Positions 47,301-57,077 are shown, numbered from the stretch's first letter. The stretch: 64,000 nucleotides of DNA from Thalassomonas actiniarum (GCF_000948975.2 NZ_CP059736.1:868001-932000), one strand, 5' to 3'. Notes: a model not told the origin generated them from the letters alone. A program made the numbers and translations.

Positions 47301-50300
47301 AGAAAAAACTTATCGCCTACTATGTGGCCAAAGAAACTAAAGAAGGGCATGTAATAAACCTGGTTAATGAAACACTCCGCTCTTGGCTGCAACAAAGCTT
47401 GCCGGATTATATGCTGCCTACGACATTTGTCAGCCTTGAGTCGATGCCCTTAACCCCAAGTGGTAAAGCAGATCGCCGTGCTCTGCAATACATTGATGTT
47501 AGCTTGGAGTCAAGCAATGCCTACGTAGCGCCGCGTAACTCAACGGAAAAGCAACTCGTTGTTATTTGGGCTGACGTGCTTAATGTTGAGGAAGAAAAAG
47601 TTGGCATCAAGGACAATTTTTTTGAACTCGGTGGCGATTCCATTAAGATCATTCAGGTTGTTTACTCTGCGTCAAAGTATGATATTCATTTTGATGCGAA
47701 CGATGTGTTTGATTATCAAAGTATTCAGGAACTTGTGGAGAATTGTGACACAACAAAATCCAAAGATATTGTCAGGGAAGAAGGTAGCTTACAAGGCGAT
47801 GTCAAGTTAAGCCCCATTCAGTCTCGCTTCTTTGAGCACGCCGATAAAGACGTTCATCATTATAATCAAGCCGTTTTGTTAAACCTTAACGTAAGTCTCT
47901 CTACTACAGACTTACAGGAAATTGCTAAGACTTTGATTCAGCAACATGATGCTTTAAGGCTGCGATATTCTAAAGGCGACAGCGGCTGGAAGCAGTATTA
48001 TTCAGGCTCTATTGATGAGACTCTGGCTCCGGAATTCCATACTTACGATATTTCAGAACTTGAAGGCGAGCAGCTTGCTGATTACGTCGAAGCTATCTGC
48101 AATCAATGGCAGGTCAGTTTAAATTTGGAAAAAGGTCCCATTATGAAATGGGTTTGCTTTGAGGCCAAAGATAATGGTTGTGATCAGTTAGCCATTATCA
48201 TTCATCATTTGGCAATTGACGGCGTATCTTGGCGTATTTTATTCGACGATTTTAACCGTTTGATAGAGCAACAATTAGCAAATGAATCTTTAGACTTAGA
48301 TCAAAAAGGAAGCTCCTATAGGGACTGGGTTGATTCTTTGGCTGGATATAAAGAGTCTCAGCAAGGAAAAATGGATCTGAAATTTTGGCTTGAGCAAAGT
48401 GAAAGAGCGACTTCTTCTAAAAGCTTTTTTGAAGAGAATACTCTTGCTGATAAACCTTATAAAGTTCATGACATTGAGCATACAAGTGTACAGTTGTCAA
48501 AATTTGATACAGAAAGATTGCTAAAGCACTGCCATCAGGCCTATGGAACAAACATCAATGATCTGTTATTAACCGCACTGATGACGAGTTATTACCATGC
48601 GACGGGCAATCAAAACCTGACGGTTGACTTAGAGGGGCACGGTAGGGAGCTGCTTAATCCTGATATTGATATCACAAAAACATTGGGTTGGTTTACCAGC
48701 ATTTACCCGGTTTATTTTGATCTATCAAACCCTGAAAACATAGGGCAGTGCATTAAGGATGTTAAATCTACTTTGCATTCGATTCCCAGCAAAGGCGTTG
48801 GTTATTCAATTTTTCGTTATATTGACCAGCACAAAGCCATTAAAAAAATCTCAGATGCACAAGTTGTTTTTAACTTTTTAGGAGACTTTAGTACAAACGA
48901 GAATAAACCGTCCAATAACTTCTTTACATTAAGTAAAAACTCGGTGGGTAATACGATTTCCCAGCAGCGAAATGTGAAATCAGCCGTGACAATTAATGGT
49001 TTTGTGGCTTTTGACCAATTGTCTTTTACTTTTCAGTATCCTAAAGAGTGGCAGGGACAAAAAATTAGCCAATGGCAAACTTGTTTTATTTCTGCATTGG
49101 AGACACTAATAGAGCAATGTTACGGTAGCCCAAGGCTAGGATTTACGCCTGATGACTTTTCATTGTTATCTGCTTCGCCAATTCAAGTAGATAACATAGT
49201 ACAAAGTTTGAAACAGCAAGGGAAAACCCAACTGGATAATATTCAGGATATCTACCCTTTGACTCCGCTGCAGTCTGGGATCTTGTTTGAAACCTTATAT
49301 GCACAGGTAGACGATAATAAAGGTATGTATCTGACACAGTCTGTCATCGGCATTAACGACAGAGTAGATATTAATGTACTGCAGCGTGCATGGAAGTTAA
49401 TTGCGAACCATTATGATGCCCTGCGGATGATGGTTTTCACTGATGACGTCGCTAATATGAATACCGGTCTTCAAGTTATTCTTAAGCAGGTGGACATAAA
49501 GATAGAGAATTTTGACTGGCCTGAGAAAACAGATGCGCAACTTAAGCTTGCTTGTGAACAATGGCAGCAAAAAAGTAAACTGTCAGGTATTAGACTTGAC
49601 GAATGGCCTTTGACGCGTCTTAGCGTTTTCCAGGGTTGTGAATCCAGCTATTTACTCTTTGAACAGCACCATATTGTTATGGATGGCTGGGCAAAGAACA
49701 TTGTTTTTTCCAATTTTTTTAAACTTTACCAAGCACTTATAAAGAATAAGGGCTATCAGCTTCCTACCACAGCTCGTTACGGTGATTATGTGAAAGTATT
49801 ACTCGAGCGAGATCGTGAACAGGAAAGCTTGTATTGGCAAGGTTACCTAAATCATTATGAAGAGAAGACACCTCTGCCGATGCAGCACTTGGTTGCAAAG
49901 CACAAGGATGCAAAGGCCGTATTTAAGACAGCAAGCTTTAGCTTTTCAAAAGAGAATACAAATAGACTTGAGAAGTTGAATAAATCACATAGATTGACAA
50001 TGAATACCTTATTGCAATTTATCTGGGGGGCGTTATTACATCTACACAGCGGCAAGAAAGCGGTCACTTTCGGAAGCGTCAGTTCCGGACGTGCGGGCAT
50101 ACATCATATACAGCACAGTGATCAACTTGTTGGTCTATGTATAAACACGACGCCAACATGTATCTCCTTTGATTCAGAGCTTAATTTGTTGGACCACTTA
50201 AAGCATATGCAAGAAAGGGAGTTAGGAAAATTAAACTTTGAATCTACGCCTTTGGTTGATATTCAAAATATGCTTGGGATTAAAACCAACGAAGACTTTT

Positions 50301-52528
50301 TCCAAACTTTGTTTGTCTATGAAAATTACCCGGTCGAGAAAATCTCTGAAGCAGAGGGAATGATTAAAGGCATTTTCGGTGATGATGCACCTAATTATCC
50401 TTTATCTATTAAAGGTGTTTTGCTAGAAAGTCTTTCAATGACCTTTGCTTGGGATAGCGACTACTTTGATGAAAAAACAATCAATAGTTTGATGCAGCAG
50501 TTTGAAAGGTTAACGCTGCAACTGTTAGCTGACCCTGAACAGACGATACAAACAGTCAGCTTAATTTCCGAAACAGAAAAACAATTGCAGACCAGCTATG
50601 GTAAACAGCAAACTCATTATCCAGAGGATAAGTGTATCCATGAGCTCTTCCAACAACAAGTAGCTTGCTACCCTAACAATACAGCGGTGGTATGTCAGAA
50701 TGAAGCATTGAGTTATCAACAACTTTATGAGAGAAGTCAGGCGCTGGCCCTATACTTGCGATCACAAGGTGTAAAACCAGATACCTTGGTAGGGTTATGT
50801 GTTGAAAGGTCATTAGATATGCTCGTGGGGATCATGGGAATACTGCAGGCTGGTGGGGCTTATGTACCTATGGACCCTGCAACCCCAGATGACAGGCTTG
50901 CGTATATACTACAAGACAGTCAAACATCCATAGTTCTAACCCAAGAAAAACTCAGAGGTAAATTAAGTACTTTTGCCGCTAAAGATACTCAACTTATTGC
51001 TTTGGATGACCAATGGTCAGAAATTAGCGATAGTGTTGCGACTTTAAATAGTCAGCAACTAGCACTTCAGCAAGCGGTTAAACCTGAGCATCTAGCTTAT
51101 GTGATTTATACCTCAGGTAGTACGGGCAAGCCTAAAGGGGTGATGGTAACGCATCACAATGTGTGTCGTTTGTTTGACAGTTCACGCTTCGGTTTTGAAT
51201 TTGGCTCCGATGATGTTTGGACATTATTCCACTCTTTTTCCTTTGACTTCTCTGTGTGGGAAATCTGGGGAGCTTTATTCCACGGTGGTCGATTAGTGAT
51301 CGTCCCGTCAGAAGTGACCCGCGCTACGGAAGACTTCTATAAACTTGTTCAAGAAGAGCAAGTGACGGTGTTAAACCAAACACCAAGTGCATTCAAGGAG
51401 TTTATTAACGTAGATCAGGCTAAGAGTGCGCCTCTATCCTTACGCTATGTGATATTTGGTGGCGAAGCGTTAAATTTCGCGTCTTTGGCTCCCTGGATGC
51501 AACGCCATGGAGATGTTAGTCCACAACTGGTTAATATGTATGGTATTACAGAAACTACGGTGCATGTTACCTATCAGAAGATTAACCAGTCTGTTATTCA
51601 CAAGGATAAGGCTAGCAGTGTAATTGGCAGACCTCTGACTGACTTGGGCATAGCTGTGTTGGATCACAGAGGTGAACTGGCACCTGTTGGAGTGCCGGGT
51701 GAATTACATGTTTGGGGTGGCGGTGTAACCAGAGGCTACTTAAATCGTCCAGAACTGACCAAAGAGAGATTTGTACCTAAATTGCTTACATCTGATACTT
51801 CAGAAAAGCACCCTTGTATGTATAAAACCGGGGATCTGGTGTGCTGGAGAGACGATGGTAACCTTGAGTATTTAGGAAGAATAGATACTCAGGTTAAAAT
51901 TCGCGGTTTCCGTATTGAGTTGGGAGAGATTGAAGCGCAGCTTAATCAACACCCTGACATCAAAGACAGCACAGTTATTGTGAGGGAGCACAATGGCAAT
52001 AAACATCTGGTTGCCTACTATGTAGCTGAGAATAGTCGAGAAGAACAAGGTCTCTCTTTACTTCAAGATGATTTGCACAAGTGGCTTCATCAAAGCTTAC
52101 CTGGCTACATGCTGCCAGCAGCATTTGTTAGTCTTGAGACGATTCCCCTGACCACTAACGGTAAAGTTGACCGCCGCAGGCTAGAGCGGATGGATGTAAA
52201 CCTGGAATCAAGCCAGGCTTATCTCGCGCCACGTAACGAAATGGAACGACAACTGGTCGCGATTTGGGCGGAAGTGTTAGACCAGGATCCTGAAAAAATT
52301 GGTGTTAATGACAATTTCTTCGAGTTAGGCGGACACTCGCTATTGGCTACTCAAGTCATTGCTAAGATTCGGAGCCAATTAAACATAGATGTGCCTATGA
52401 AAGCGCTGTTTAGTGCTACCACTTTAGCAGATGTCTCCGAATTGGTGCAGGCGATTAAAGGGCAGTATGACAAACCTCAGATGGATGCAGAGCTGGCAGA
52501 AGAAGATTTTGAGGAGGTTTCATTATGA
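44345..52528 (+). CDS. NRPS-2: dock-[C-A-PCP-E]-[C-A-PCP]
   Basis: A 2727-residue synthetase. Residues 1-60 form a TubC-type N-terminal docking domain. Then C about 75-520 (KHHIISDGWS), A 530-1040, PCP 1055-1130 (GGDSI), E 1145-1600 (HHLAIDGVSW, GWFTSIYPV, FNFLGDF), C 1625-2065 (YPLTPLQSGILFE, HHIVMDGW, a D-acceptor type as expected after E), A 2085-2600 and PCP 2610-2690. Pocket codes: the first A is DLIKIANISK, the same as NRPS-1 A5 and of unknown specificity; the second is DFWNIGMVHK, a full match to the threonine code. The acidic tail ends EEVSL. AAGGAAG precedes the ATG. The last four bases overlap the NRPS-3 start (ATGA), giving translational coupling. Confidence 0.95.
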   Translation: MVIAKFINEINAKGIKLWQENGQLKFKAAKGAWTDEVREKVIANKKEIIEFLCQRSQKADVPAILPVTRIKEDGSPIESFPLSFAQERLWFIDQLEPGSTGYSLPVAVTVSGELNIELLEQAFNLLIARHESLRTVFATYEGTAQQVILEHIAFKLEHVDLSNHKNDEVLHQEVQQLCQAEAATPFDLSKGPLIRGKLFKLSEKEHVLMLIKHHIISDGWSMGIMIKELGLMMRSLQLGQSPNLPPLPVQYVDYSAWQRKWLGDGGLLEKQLAYWSEKLAGVPESLNLATDYPRLSVQSVEGDKHSFSLDTRLTSKLKSMAEQNGCTLYMVLVAAFNALLYRYTGQEDICVGSPVANRHYGETEGLIGLFINTLAIRNQVKGDASFIALLAQVKSTCLAAYKHQDTPFEKIVDTVQPQRSTAINPIFQIMIGLHNERMEELAENIRRYPIDVDSSKLDLTLSFTEHPTGINGAVSYKTSLFKPQTIERLTKHFVNICQAITCAPEVNISSLEFISEAEKQLLLTEYNQTQTSYPNDKCIHQLFSEQVKSNPGKKAVVFHDETMSYQQLYDKSHALALYLQSLGVKPDTLVGLCVERSSDMMVGILGILQAGAAYLPLDPDLPDDRLTFMLEDSEAAIILTQEKLRNKLSGLASKDTKLIALDQQWSEISLFADELKRKQVKLQQLVKPHHLAYVIYTSGSTGQPKGVMIEHRMVIDYCYAVFNKLDLQHCETFGAVSTFSADLGNISLFVPVMFSKTIVMFSKGYVNNPPKLKHYLDNNLVDFMKITPSHFEMFKISDSEIVAPAKVLIFAGEPLSKEMVEVVNSLKPGCRVFNNYGPTETTISKLSTDELISDEISSINLGKPLSNTQVYILDKYKNLVPTGVPGELYIAGEGVARGYLNRPELTEENFLVNPFNTEAADSYSRMYKTGDLVRWLDDGNIEYLGRVDTQVKIRGFRIEVGEIEAQLNQHPEIKESIVTVSGQDSQKKLIAYYVAKETKEGHVINLVNETLRSWLQQSLPDYMLPTTFVSLESMPLTPSGKADRRALQYIDVSLESSNAYVAPRNSTEKQLVVIWADVLNVEEEKVGIKDNFFELGGDSIKIIQVVYSASKYDIHFDANDVFDYQSIQELVENCDTTKSKDIVREEGSLQGDVKLSPIQSRFFEHADKDVHHYNQAVLLNLNVSLSTTDLQEIAKTLIQQHDALRLRYSKGDSGWKQYYSGSIDETLAPEFHTYDISELEGEQLADYVEAICNQWQVSLNLEKGPIMKWVCFEAKDNGCDQLAIIIHHLAIDGVSWRILFDDFNRLIEQQLANESLDLDQKGSSYRDWVDSLAGYKESQQGKMDLKFWLEQSERATSSKSFFEENTLADKPYKVHDIEHTSVQLSKFDTERLLKHCHQAYGTNINDLLLTALMTSYYHATGNQNLTVDLEGHGRELLNPDIDITKTLGWFTSIYPVYFDLSNPENIGQCIKDVKSTLHSIPSKGVGYSIFRYIDQHKAIKKISDAQVVFNFLGDFSTNENKPSNNFFTLSKNSVGNTISQQRNVKSAVTINGFVAFDQLSFTFQYPKEWQGQKISQWQTCFISALETLIEQCYGSPRLGFTPDDFSLLSASPIQVDNIVQSLKQQGKTQLDNIQDIYPLTPLQSGILFETLYAQVDDNKGMYLTQSVIGINDRVDINVLQRAWKLIANHYDALRMMVFTDDVANMNTGLQVILKQVDIKIENFDWPEKTDAQLKLACEQWQQKSKLSGIRLDEWPLTRLSVFQGCESSYLLFEQHHIVMDGWAKNIVFSNFFKLYQALIKNKGYQLPTTARYGDYVKVLLERDREQESLYWQGYLNHYEEKTPLPMQHLVAKHKDAKAVFKTASFSFSKENTNRLEKLNKSHRLTMNTLLQFIWGALLHLHSGKKAVTFGSVSSGRAGIHHIQHSDQLVGLCINTTPTCISFDSELNLLDHLKHMQERELGKLNFESTPLVDIQNMLGIKTNEDFFQTLFVYENYPVEKISEAEGMIKGIFGDDAPNYPLSIKGVLLESLSMTFAWDSDYFDEKTINSLMQQFERLTLQLLADPEQTIQTVSLISETEKQLQTSYGKQQTHYPEDKCIHELFQQQVACYPNNTAVVCQNEALSYQQLYERSQALALYLRSQGVKPDTLVGLCVERSLDMLVGIMGILQAGGAYVPMDPATPDDRLAYILQDSQTSIVLTQEKLRGKLSTFAAKDTQLIALDDQWSEISDSVATLNSQQLALQQAVKPEHLAYVIYTSGSTGKPKGVMVTHHNVCRLFDSSRFGFEFGSDDVWTLFHSFSFDFSVWEIWGALFHGGRLVIVPSEVTRATEDFYKLVQEEQVTVLNQTPSAFKEFINVDQAKSAPLSLRYVIFGGEALNFASLAPWMQRHGDVSPQLVNMYGITETTVHVTYQKINQSVIHKDKASSVIGRPLTDLGIAVLDHRGELAPVGVPGELHVWGGGVTRGYLNRPELTKERFVPKLLTSDTSEKHPCMYKTGDLVCWRDDGNLEYLGRIDTQVKIRGFRIELGEIEAQLNQHPDIKDSTVIVREHNGNKHLVAYYVAENSREEQGLSLLQDDLHKWLHQSLPGYMLPAAFVSLETIPLTTNGKVDRRRLERMDVNLESSQAYLAPRNEMERQLVAIWAEVLDQDPEKIGVNDNFFELGGHSLLATQVIAKIRSQLNIDVPMKALFSATTLADVSELVQAIKGQYDKPQMDAELAEEDFEEVSL

Positions 52529-55500
52529 CCGTTTATAAATTGTTCAATACTCTAAAAGTCAAAGGTATAGAGTTAAGTGAAAAAGACGGACAACTGAAAA
52601 TAAAGGCACCTAAAGGTGCTTTGACTGCCGAGTTACGTGAAGAACTTATCAATAACAAGCCTGAAATGATTTCATTTTTGCAAGAAATATCCTCGACTCA
52701 GAAGTATTCGCCTATTCTTGCGGTTAACCGCATAAAAGAGGATGGGAGTGCTATGGATTGCTTCCCGCTTAGTTTTGGCCAGAAACGATTATGGGTTATT
52801 GATAATTTGCAAGGAAGCTCTGCAGAATACAATGTATCTATGGTATTTGAAATTTCAGGTCAGTTTGATACTGCGCTGATGACTAATGTCTTTAGTACGA
52901 TTATAGAACGCCATGAAGTATTAAGAACGGTATATGTTGAAACAGACGGCGAGGCGAAGCAGCGTATCCGGCCGATGTCGGCGCTTGACTTTGCCATTGG
53001 CGTTGAGGATATGCGCCACCTCACCGGTGAGATGCAGGCACAGGCAGTCCAAGAGAGAGTCGAAGCGGATATCACCACAGCATTTGACCTGTCAAGCGAT
53101 GTGATGCTGCGGGTGCGTTACCTGCGAACCGCGGATGAGGCTGGGGTGCTGGTCTTTAACATGCACCATATTGCCTCGGACGGCTGGTCGATGGAGGTGC
53201 TCACCAAGGAATTCTTTGCGCTGTATGATGCTTTCAGTCATGGCTTGGCCAACCCATTACCCGCGTTAGCAATACAGTATGCGGACTATGCCCATTGGCA
53301 GCACACACAGTTAGCAGGTGAAGCGCTGGACAGGCAGCTGGAGTACTGGGAAAAGCAGCTGGAAGAAGTCCCGGCGGTACACAGTTTGCCGCTGAGCAAG
53401 CCAAGGCCAGAGGTGAAGCAGTATGCTGGTGCGGTAATAAAAGGCCACCTGCCTGCCAAGGTAAGCGAACAACTGCAGGCATTGGCCAGGCAGCATCAAT
53501 TGACGCCATTTATGTTATTACATGCTGCCTTGTCCCTGGTGTTATCCAGGCACAGTAATAGTTCCGATATTGTGATTGGTACGCCGGTGGCGAACAGGCA
53601 GCAAGAAGAGCTGGCGCCATTAATCGGCTTTTTTGTCAATACGCTGGTGCTTAGAACTGACACCGCACATGACACCTTATCGGATTACTTTAAGCACATC
53701 AGGCAAGTGCACTTAGAAGCGCAAGCAAACCAGGATGTGCCGTTTGAGCAATTGGTCGATAGATTAAAGGTGCCAAGAAGCACCAGTCACAGTCCGTTAT
53801 TCCAAATTATCATGAACATGAAGACGGATTACGTGGTGAGTAACGATGATGCAACAGCGACACAGCTGCCCGGTTTAGCTATCACGCCTTATCAAGCAGA
53901 GACGGTGCAAGAGAAATTTGATTTAAATATCTCTTTGAATTTGCACCATGAGGGGATAGATCTCAACTGGGCTTATGATGTTAACCTGTTCAGTGAGCAA
54001 GCGATAACCAGGTTGAATGACCACTTATGTCGTTTACTGACAGGGCTCAGTGAAGTCACCGAGGCAAGTATTGCGCCACAGCGCTTGCCGATGCTGTCGG
54101 AAGCCGAAACGCATCACCTGGTCAGTGAGCTTAATGAGACGGCGATGGACTATCCGCAGGATAAGTGCATTCATGAATTGTTTGAGCAACAAGCCAAAGA
54201 CAATCCGGACAAGGTGGCGGTGGTCTTTGAAGATACGCAGCTGACTTACCAAGCGCTCAATGAGCAAGCGAACCAATTCGCGCATTACCTGGTTGAGCAG
54301 CAGGGTATCAAGCCGGACACTTTAGTGGGTGTGTGTGTTGAGCGTTCACTGGAGATGGTGGTTGGGATACTGGGTATACTAAAAGCCGGCGGGGCGTATG
54401 TGCCACTGGATCCCAAGTACCCGCAAGAGAGGCTGAATCATATATTGGCTGATTCAGGTGTACAGCTTGTGTTTACACAAGCTCATATTCGCACGGCGAT
54501 ACAAAGCGCCAATACTTCTTACGGCAGTGATTGGCTGGTGGTAGACGGATTAGGACTGGCTGATAGCGAGCACCTTTGCTCTGACTATCAAACGTCTAAT
54601 TTGAGTAGCAACGAACTTGGACTCACGACCAACAATCTTGCTTACGTTATTTATACATCCGGCTCTACCGGACAACCCAAAGGGGTTATGCTTGAGCATC
54701 AAAGTGTCAGCAACTATCTCACGAATGTTCAGCATTATCCTCATGATGACATTCGTTGCACCGTTATGAGTACGTCATTGAACTTTGATGCCACGGTAAC
54801 TCCTCTTTTCGGCGCCTGGATGAGGGGAGGTTACCTCAAGGTACTTTCTGAAAATCACAATATTTTTAATGAGTTGAGTGAGGTGATGCAAACAGAGCCC
54901 AGTGCTATGTTTAAATTGACGCCTGCACACTTACAAGGCTTGGAGTTGCAACAAAAAGTGTTAGGCAGGCATGTTGTGGTCGTTGGCGGTGAAGCCTTCT
55001 CTTATGATTTGGCTCGCAAAATAGCGACCATGATGCCAAACAGTTATTTTATTAATGAATACGGTCCAACCGAAGCAACAGTAGGCTCTAGCGCTGAGGT
55101 ATTTGCTCTTAATGATTTGGCAGAGCTGGCGGGGGCAACCGATATCAGTATTGGTCGGCCCATACTCAATACTCAACTATTGGTATTAGATTCAGATAAC
55201 GAACTCTTGCCGGCAGGAGTTACTGGAGAGCTTTACATTGGTGGTGCGGGCTTAGCGCGGGGGTATATAAACCGCCCCGAATTGACGGCAGAGCGTTTTA
55301 TAAATAATCCGTATTATGATGCCAATAACCCGGTTAGCTCTGCGCGTTTATATCGTACAGGGGATTTGGTGCGTTATTTATCTGATGGCAGGCTTGAATT
55401 TGTTGGCCGTGCCGATGACCAGGTTAAGATCAGAGGTTTTAGAATCGAGCTCGGAGAAATCGAGCATCAACTGAACCAGAGTGAGGCGATTGATTCTGCC

Positions 55501-56049
55501 TTGGTCGTGGCGACTGAGATTGCAGGCATGCAGCAATTAGTCGCCTACATTAAGGGGGCAGGGCCGTTGTCTCTTAGCGGGCAAGCTGAGCTTTTTGAGC
55601 GCCTTAAAGAGGTTTTGGCATTACATCTGCCTGACTACATGATCCCAGATCTCTATGTGCCCGTTGATGCTTGGCCATTGACGCCAAATGGAAAAATCGA
55701 CAAGCGAGCCTTGCCTCATCCAGAAAATAGCCATAGTAAGCCTAGCTACACCTTACCTGAAACCGATAGCGAGAAAAAAATGGTTGCTATCTGGGCAGAG
55801 CTTTTGGCTCTCGACGAAGAGCAAATAGGTACTACAACCAGTTTCTTTGAGTTAGGAGGAAACTCGCTGCTGACCATGCGCATGATGGTGCGGATCAAGA
55901 GTGCTTTCAATCAGATGATGAATGTTGAGCAGTTATTTGAGGAACCGACGATATCGAGCATTGCAAATAAGCTTGATTGTATGATGATTTTAGAAGAAAC
56001 CACTGAAGCTCAAAGTGACGAAGATGTCATGTCTGAAGGTGTTTTATAA
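52525..56049 (+). CDS. NRPS-3: dock-C-A(Asn)-PCP single module
   Basis: An 1174-residue single-module synthetase. A TubC-type docking domain (1-60) is followed by C about 75-520 (HHIASDGWS), A 540-1060 with pocket DATKVGEVGK (asparagine-like) and PCP 1070-1145 (GGNSL). The tail ends SEGVL, resembling the other docking tails. The start overlaps the NRPS-2 stop, with GAGGAGG at 52511-52517. Residues from about 137 onward are nearly identical to the fourth module of NRPS-1, whereas the first 130 residues are not, so the gene looks like a chimera of its own docking domain and a copied module. A second SyrP-like oxygenase gene follows at once. Confidence 0.95.
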   Translation: MTVYKLFNTLKVKGIELSEKDGQLKIKAPKGALTAELREELINNKPEMISFLQEISSTQKYSPILAVNRIKEDGSAMDCFPLSFGQKRLWVIDNLQGSSAEYNVSMVFEISGQFDTALMTNVFSTIIERHEVLRTVYVETDGEAKQRIRPMSALDFAIGVEDMRHLTGEMQAQAVQERVEADITTAFDLSSDVMLRVRYLRTADEAGVLVFNMHHIASDGWSMEVLTKEFFALYDAFSHGLANPLPALAIQYADYAHWQHTQLAGEALDRQLEYWEKQLEEVPAVHSLPLSKPRPEVKQYAGAVIKGHLPAKVSEQLQALARQHQLTPFMLLHAALSLVLSRHSNSSDIVIGTPVANRQQEELAPLIGFFVNTLVLRTDTAHDTLSDYFKHIRQVHLEAQANQDVPFEQLVDRLKVPRSTSHSPLFQIIMNMKTDYVVSNDDATATQLPGLAITPYQAETVQEKFDLNISLNLHHEGIDLNWAYDVNLFSEQAITRLNDHLCRLLTGLSEVTEASIAPQRLPMLSEAETHHLVSELNETAMDYPQDKCIHELFEQQAKDNPDKVAVVFEDTQLTYQALNEQANQFAHYLVEQQGIKPDTLVGVCVERSLEMVVGILGILKAGGAYVPLDPKYPQERLNHILADSGVQLVFTQAHIRTAIQSANTSYGSDWLVVDGLGLADSEHLCSDYQTSNLSSNELGLTTNNLAYVIYTSGSTGQPKGVMLEHQSVSNYLTNVQHYPHDDIRCTVMSTSLNFDATVTPLFGAWMRGGYLKVLSENHNIFNELSEVMQTEPSAMFKLTPAHLQGLELQQKVLGRHVVVVGGEAFSYDLARKIATMMPNSYFINEYGPTEATVGSSAEVFALNDLAELAGATDISIGRPILNTQLLVLDSDNELLPAGVTGELYIGGAGLARGYINRPELTAERFINNPYYDANNPVSSARLYRTGDLVRYLSDGRLEFVGRADDQVKIRGFRIELGEIEHQLNQSEAIDSALVVATEIAGMQQLVAYIKGAGPLSLSGQAELFERLKEVLALHLPDYMIPDLYVPVDAWPLTPNGKIDKRALPHPENSHSKPSYTLPETDSEKKMVAIWAELLALDEEQIGTTTSFFELGGNSLLTMRMMVRIKSAFNQMMNVEQLFEEPTISSIANKLDCMMILEETTEAQSDEDVMSEGVL
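52933..55980 (+). repeat. 3,048-bp near-identical repeat, copy 2 (NRPS-3)
   Basis: Partner of 36601-39648, covering most of the C domain, the whole Asn-type A domain and the PCP of NRPS-3. Identity starts abruptly inside the C domain at TATGTTGAA and ends just after the PCP at CTTGATTGT. Beyond both edges the two genes differ, which marks the recombination or duplication limits. Confidence 0.88.
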
Positions 56050-56078
56050 GCGGCTATGCAAAGTTGTTAGGGAAAGCT

Positions 56079-57059
56079 ATGAACAATAATAATATGAAAA
56101 CAGCACACAAAAGAATGGGTGACAACGAGTATAGCCCGTATTTAATTGAACTTGATTGCGACAGCACAAGCGCCTTGAACTATTTATCTGAGCACAAAAA
56201 CGAAATAGAAGAAATGCTGAACACTGCTGGTGCAGTGTTGGTTCGAGGTAGTCGATTTGATGATCACAAGGCCGTTCAAGGGGGAGCGGATTTATTTTTT
56301 ACTGAAGCATTGAAATACAACGGTGAACATTATCCGGTGGCCAAAAATTCTTCCGTACAAAGACCGGTCGATTATGCAAATGCAGAGTTCCTGTTATGGC
56401 ATAACGAAAATACTTTTAATCATTCGTTTCCTGCCAGAGCTATATTTGCTTGCGAATTAAAAGCAACTACTGGTGGCCAGACGCCAATAGTTGATAGCAG
56501 AGAAGTTCTGAACAATTTAAATAGTGAAGTGAGAGATAGCTTCATCAACAAACAGGTGATGTATGTTCGAAAATATGAATCACATGACTTTTTAGGTGTT
56601 GGTTGGAAGACTATTTTTAATACTGAGGATAAACAGCAAGTCGAACAGTTGTGTAGGGAAAAACACATGGACTTTGAATGGGTGGGTGCTGACACCTTGA
56701 TTACCCGTTCCATTAGACCTGCGGTTATGAACCATCCTGTCAGCGGGCAGTTGAGTTGGATCAACCAGGTATTACACTGGCATTTTCATTGTCTCAGTCC
56801 TGCAACTCAAGAAGATGTCAAGGCCATGTTTGAGGAGGAATTATTATATCCGCGTAATTGCTATTTTGGTGATGGTAGCAAAATTCCTGATGATTACATT
56901 GATCATATCCATGACGTATATAAGCAATGCCAAATCCAGTTTGATTGGAAAAATGGTGATTTACTGCTTGTTGATAACATTCTCAAGGCACATGCAAGAA
57001 CCCCTTATGAAGGGGAAAGAAAGATACTTGTATCTTTCGGAAATCGAATTACTTACTAG
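56079..57059 (+). CDS. SyrP/TauD-like Fe(II)/2-oxoglutarate beta-hydroxylase 2
   Basis: A 326-residue oxygenase when started at the ATG at 56079, which has AGGGAAA upstream; an in-frame TTG at 56064 is unlikely and ATG 56094 is possible. Iron ligands are H108-x-E110 in LWHNENTFN and H305 in KAHARTPYEGERK. It is a paralogue of the 43254 gene but clearly diverged, for example in the distal-His neighbourhood, so the two likely act at different residues. It lies between NRPS-3 (Asn module) and NRPS-4, with gaps of 29 and 18 bp and no hairpins, so it is tightly coupled to them. Likely beta-hydroxylation of an Asn/Asp-type residue, by analogy with SyrP and AsnO. Confidence 0.86.
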   Translation: MNNNNMKTAHKRMGDNEYSPYLIELDCDSTSALNYLSEHKNEIEEMLNTAGAVLVRGSRFDDHKAVQGGADLFFTEALKYNGEHYPVAKNSSVQRPVDYANAEFLLWHNENTFNHSFPARAIFACELKATTGGQTPIVDSREVLNNLNSEVRDSFINKQVMYVRKYESHDFLGVGWKTIFNTEDKQQVEQLCREKHMDFEWVGADTLITRSIRPAVMNHPVSGQLSWINQVLHWHFHCLSPATQEDVKAMFEEELLYPRNCYFGDGSKIPDDYIDHIHDVYKQCQIQFDWKNGDLLLVDNILKAHARTPYEGERKILVSFGNRITY

Positions 57060-57077
57060 TGCAGGGGAATTAAGAGT

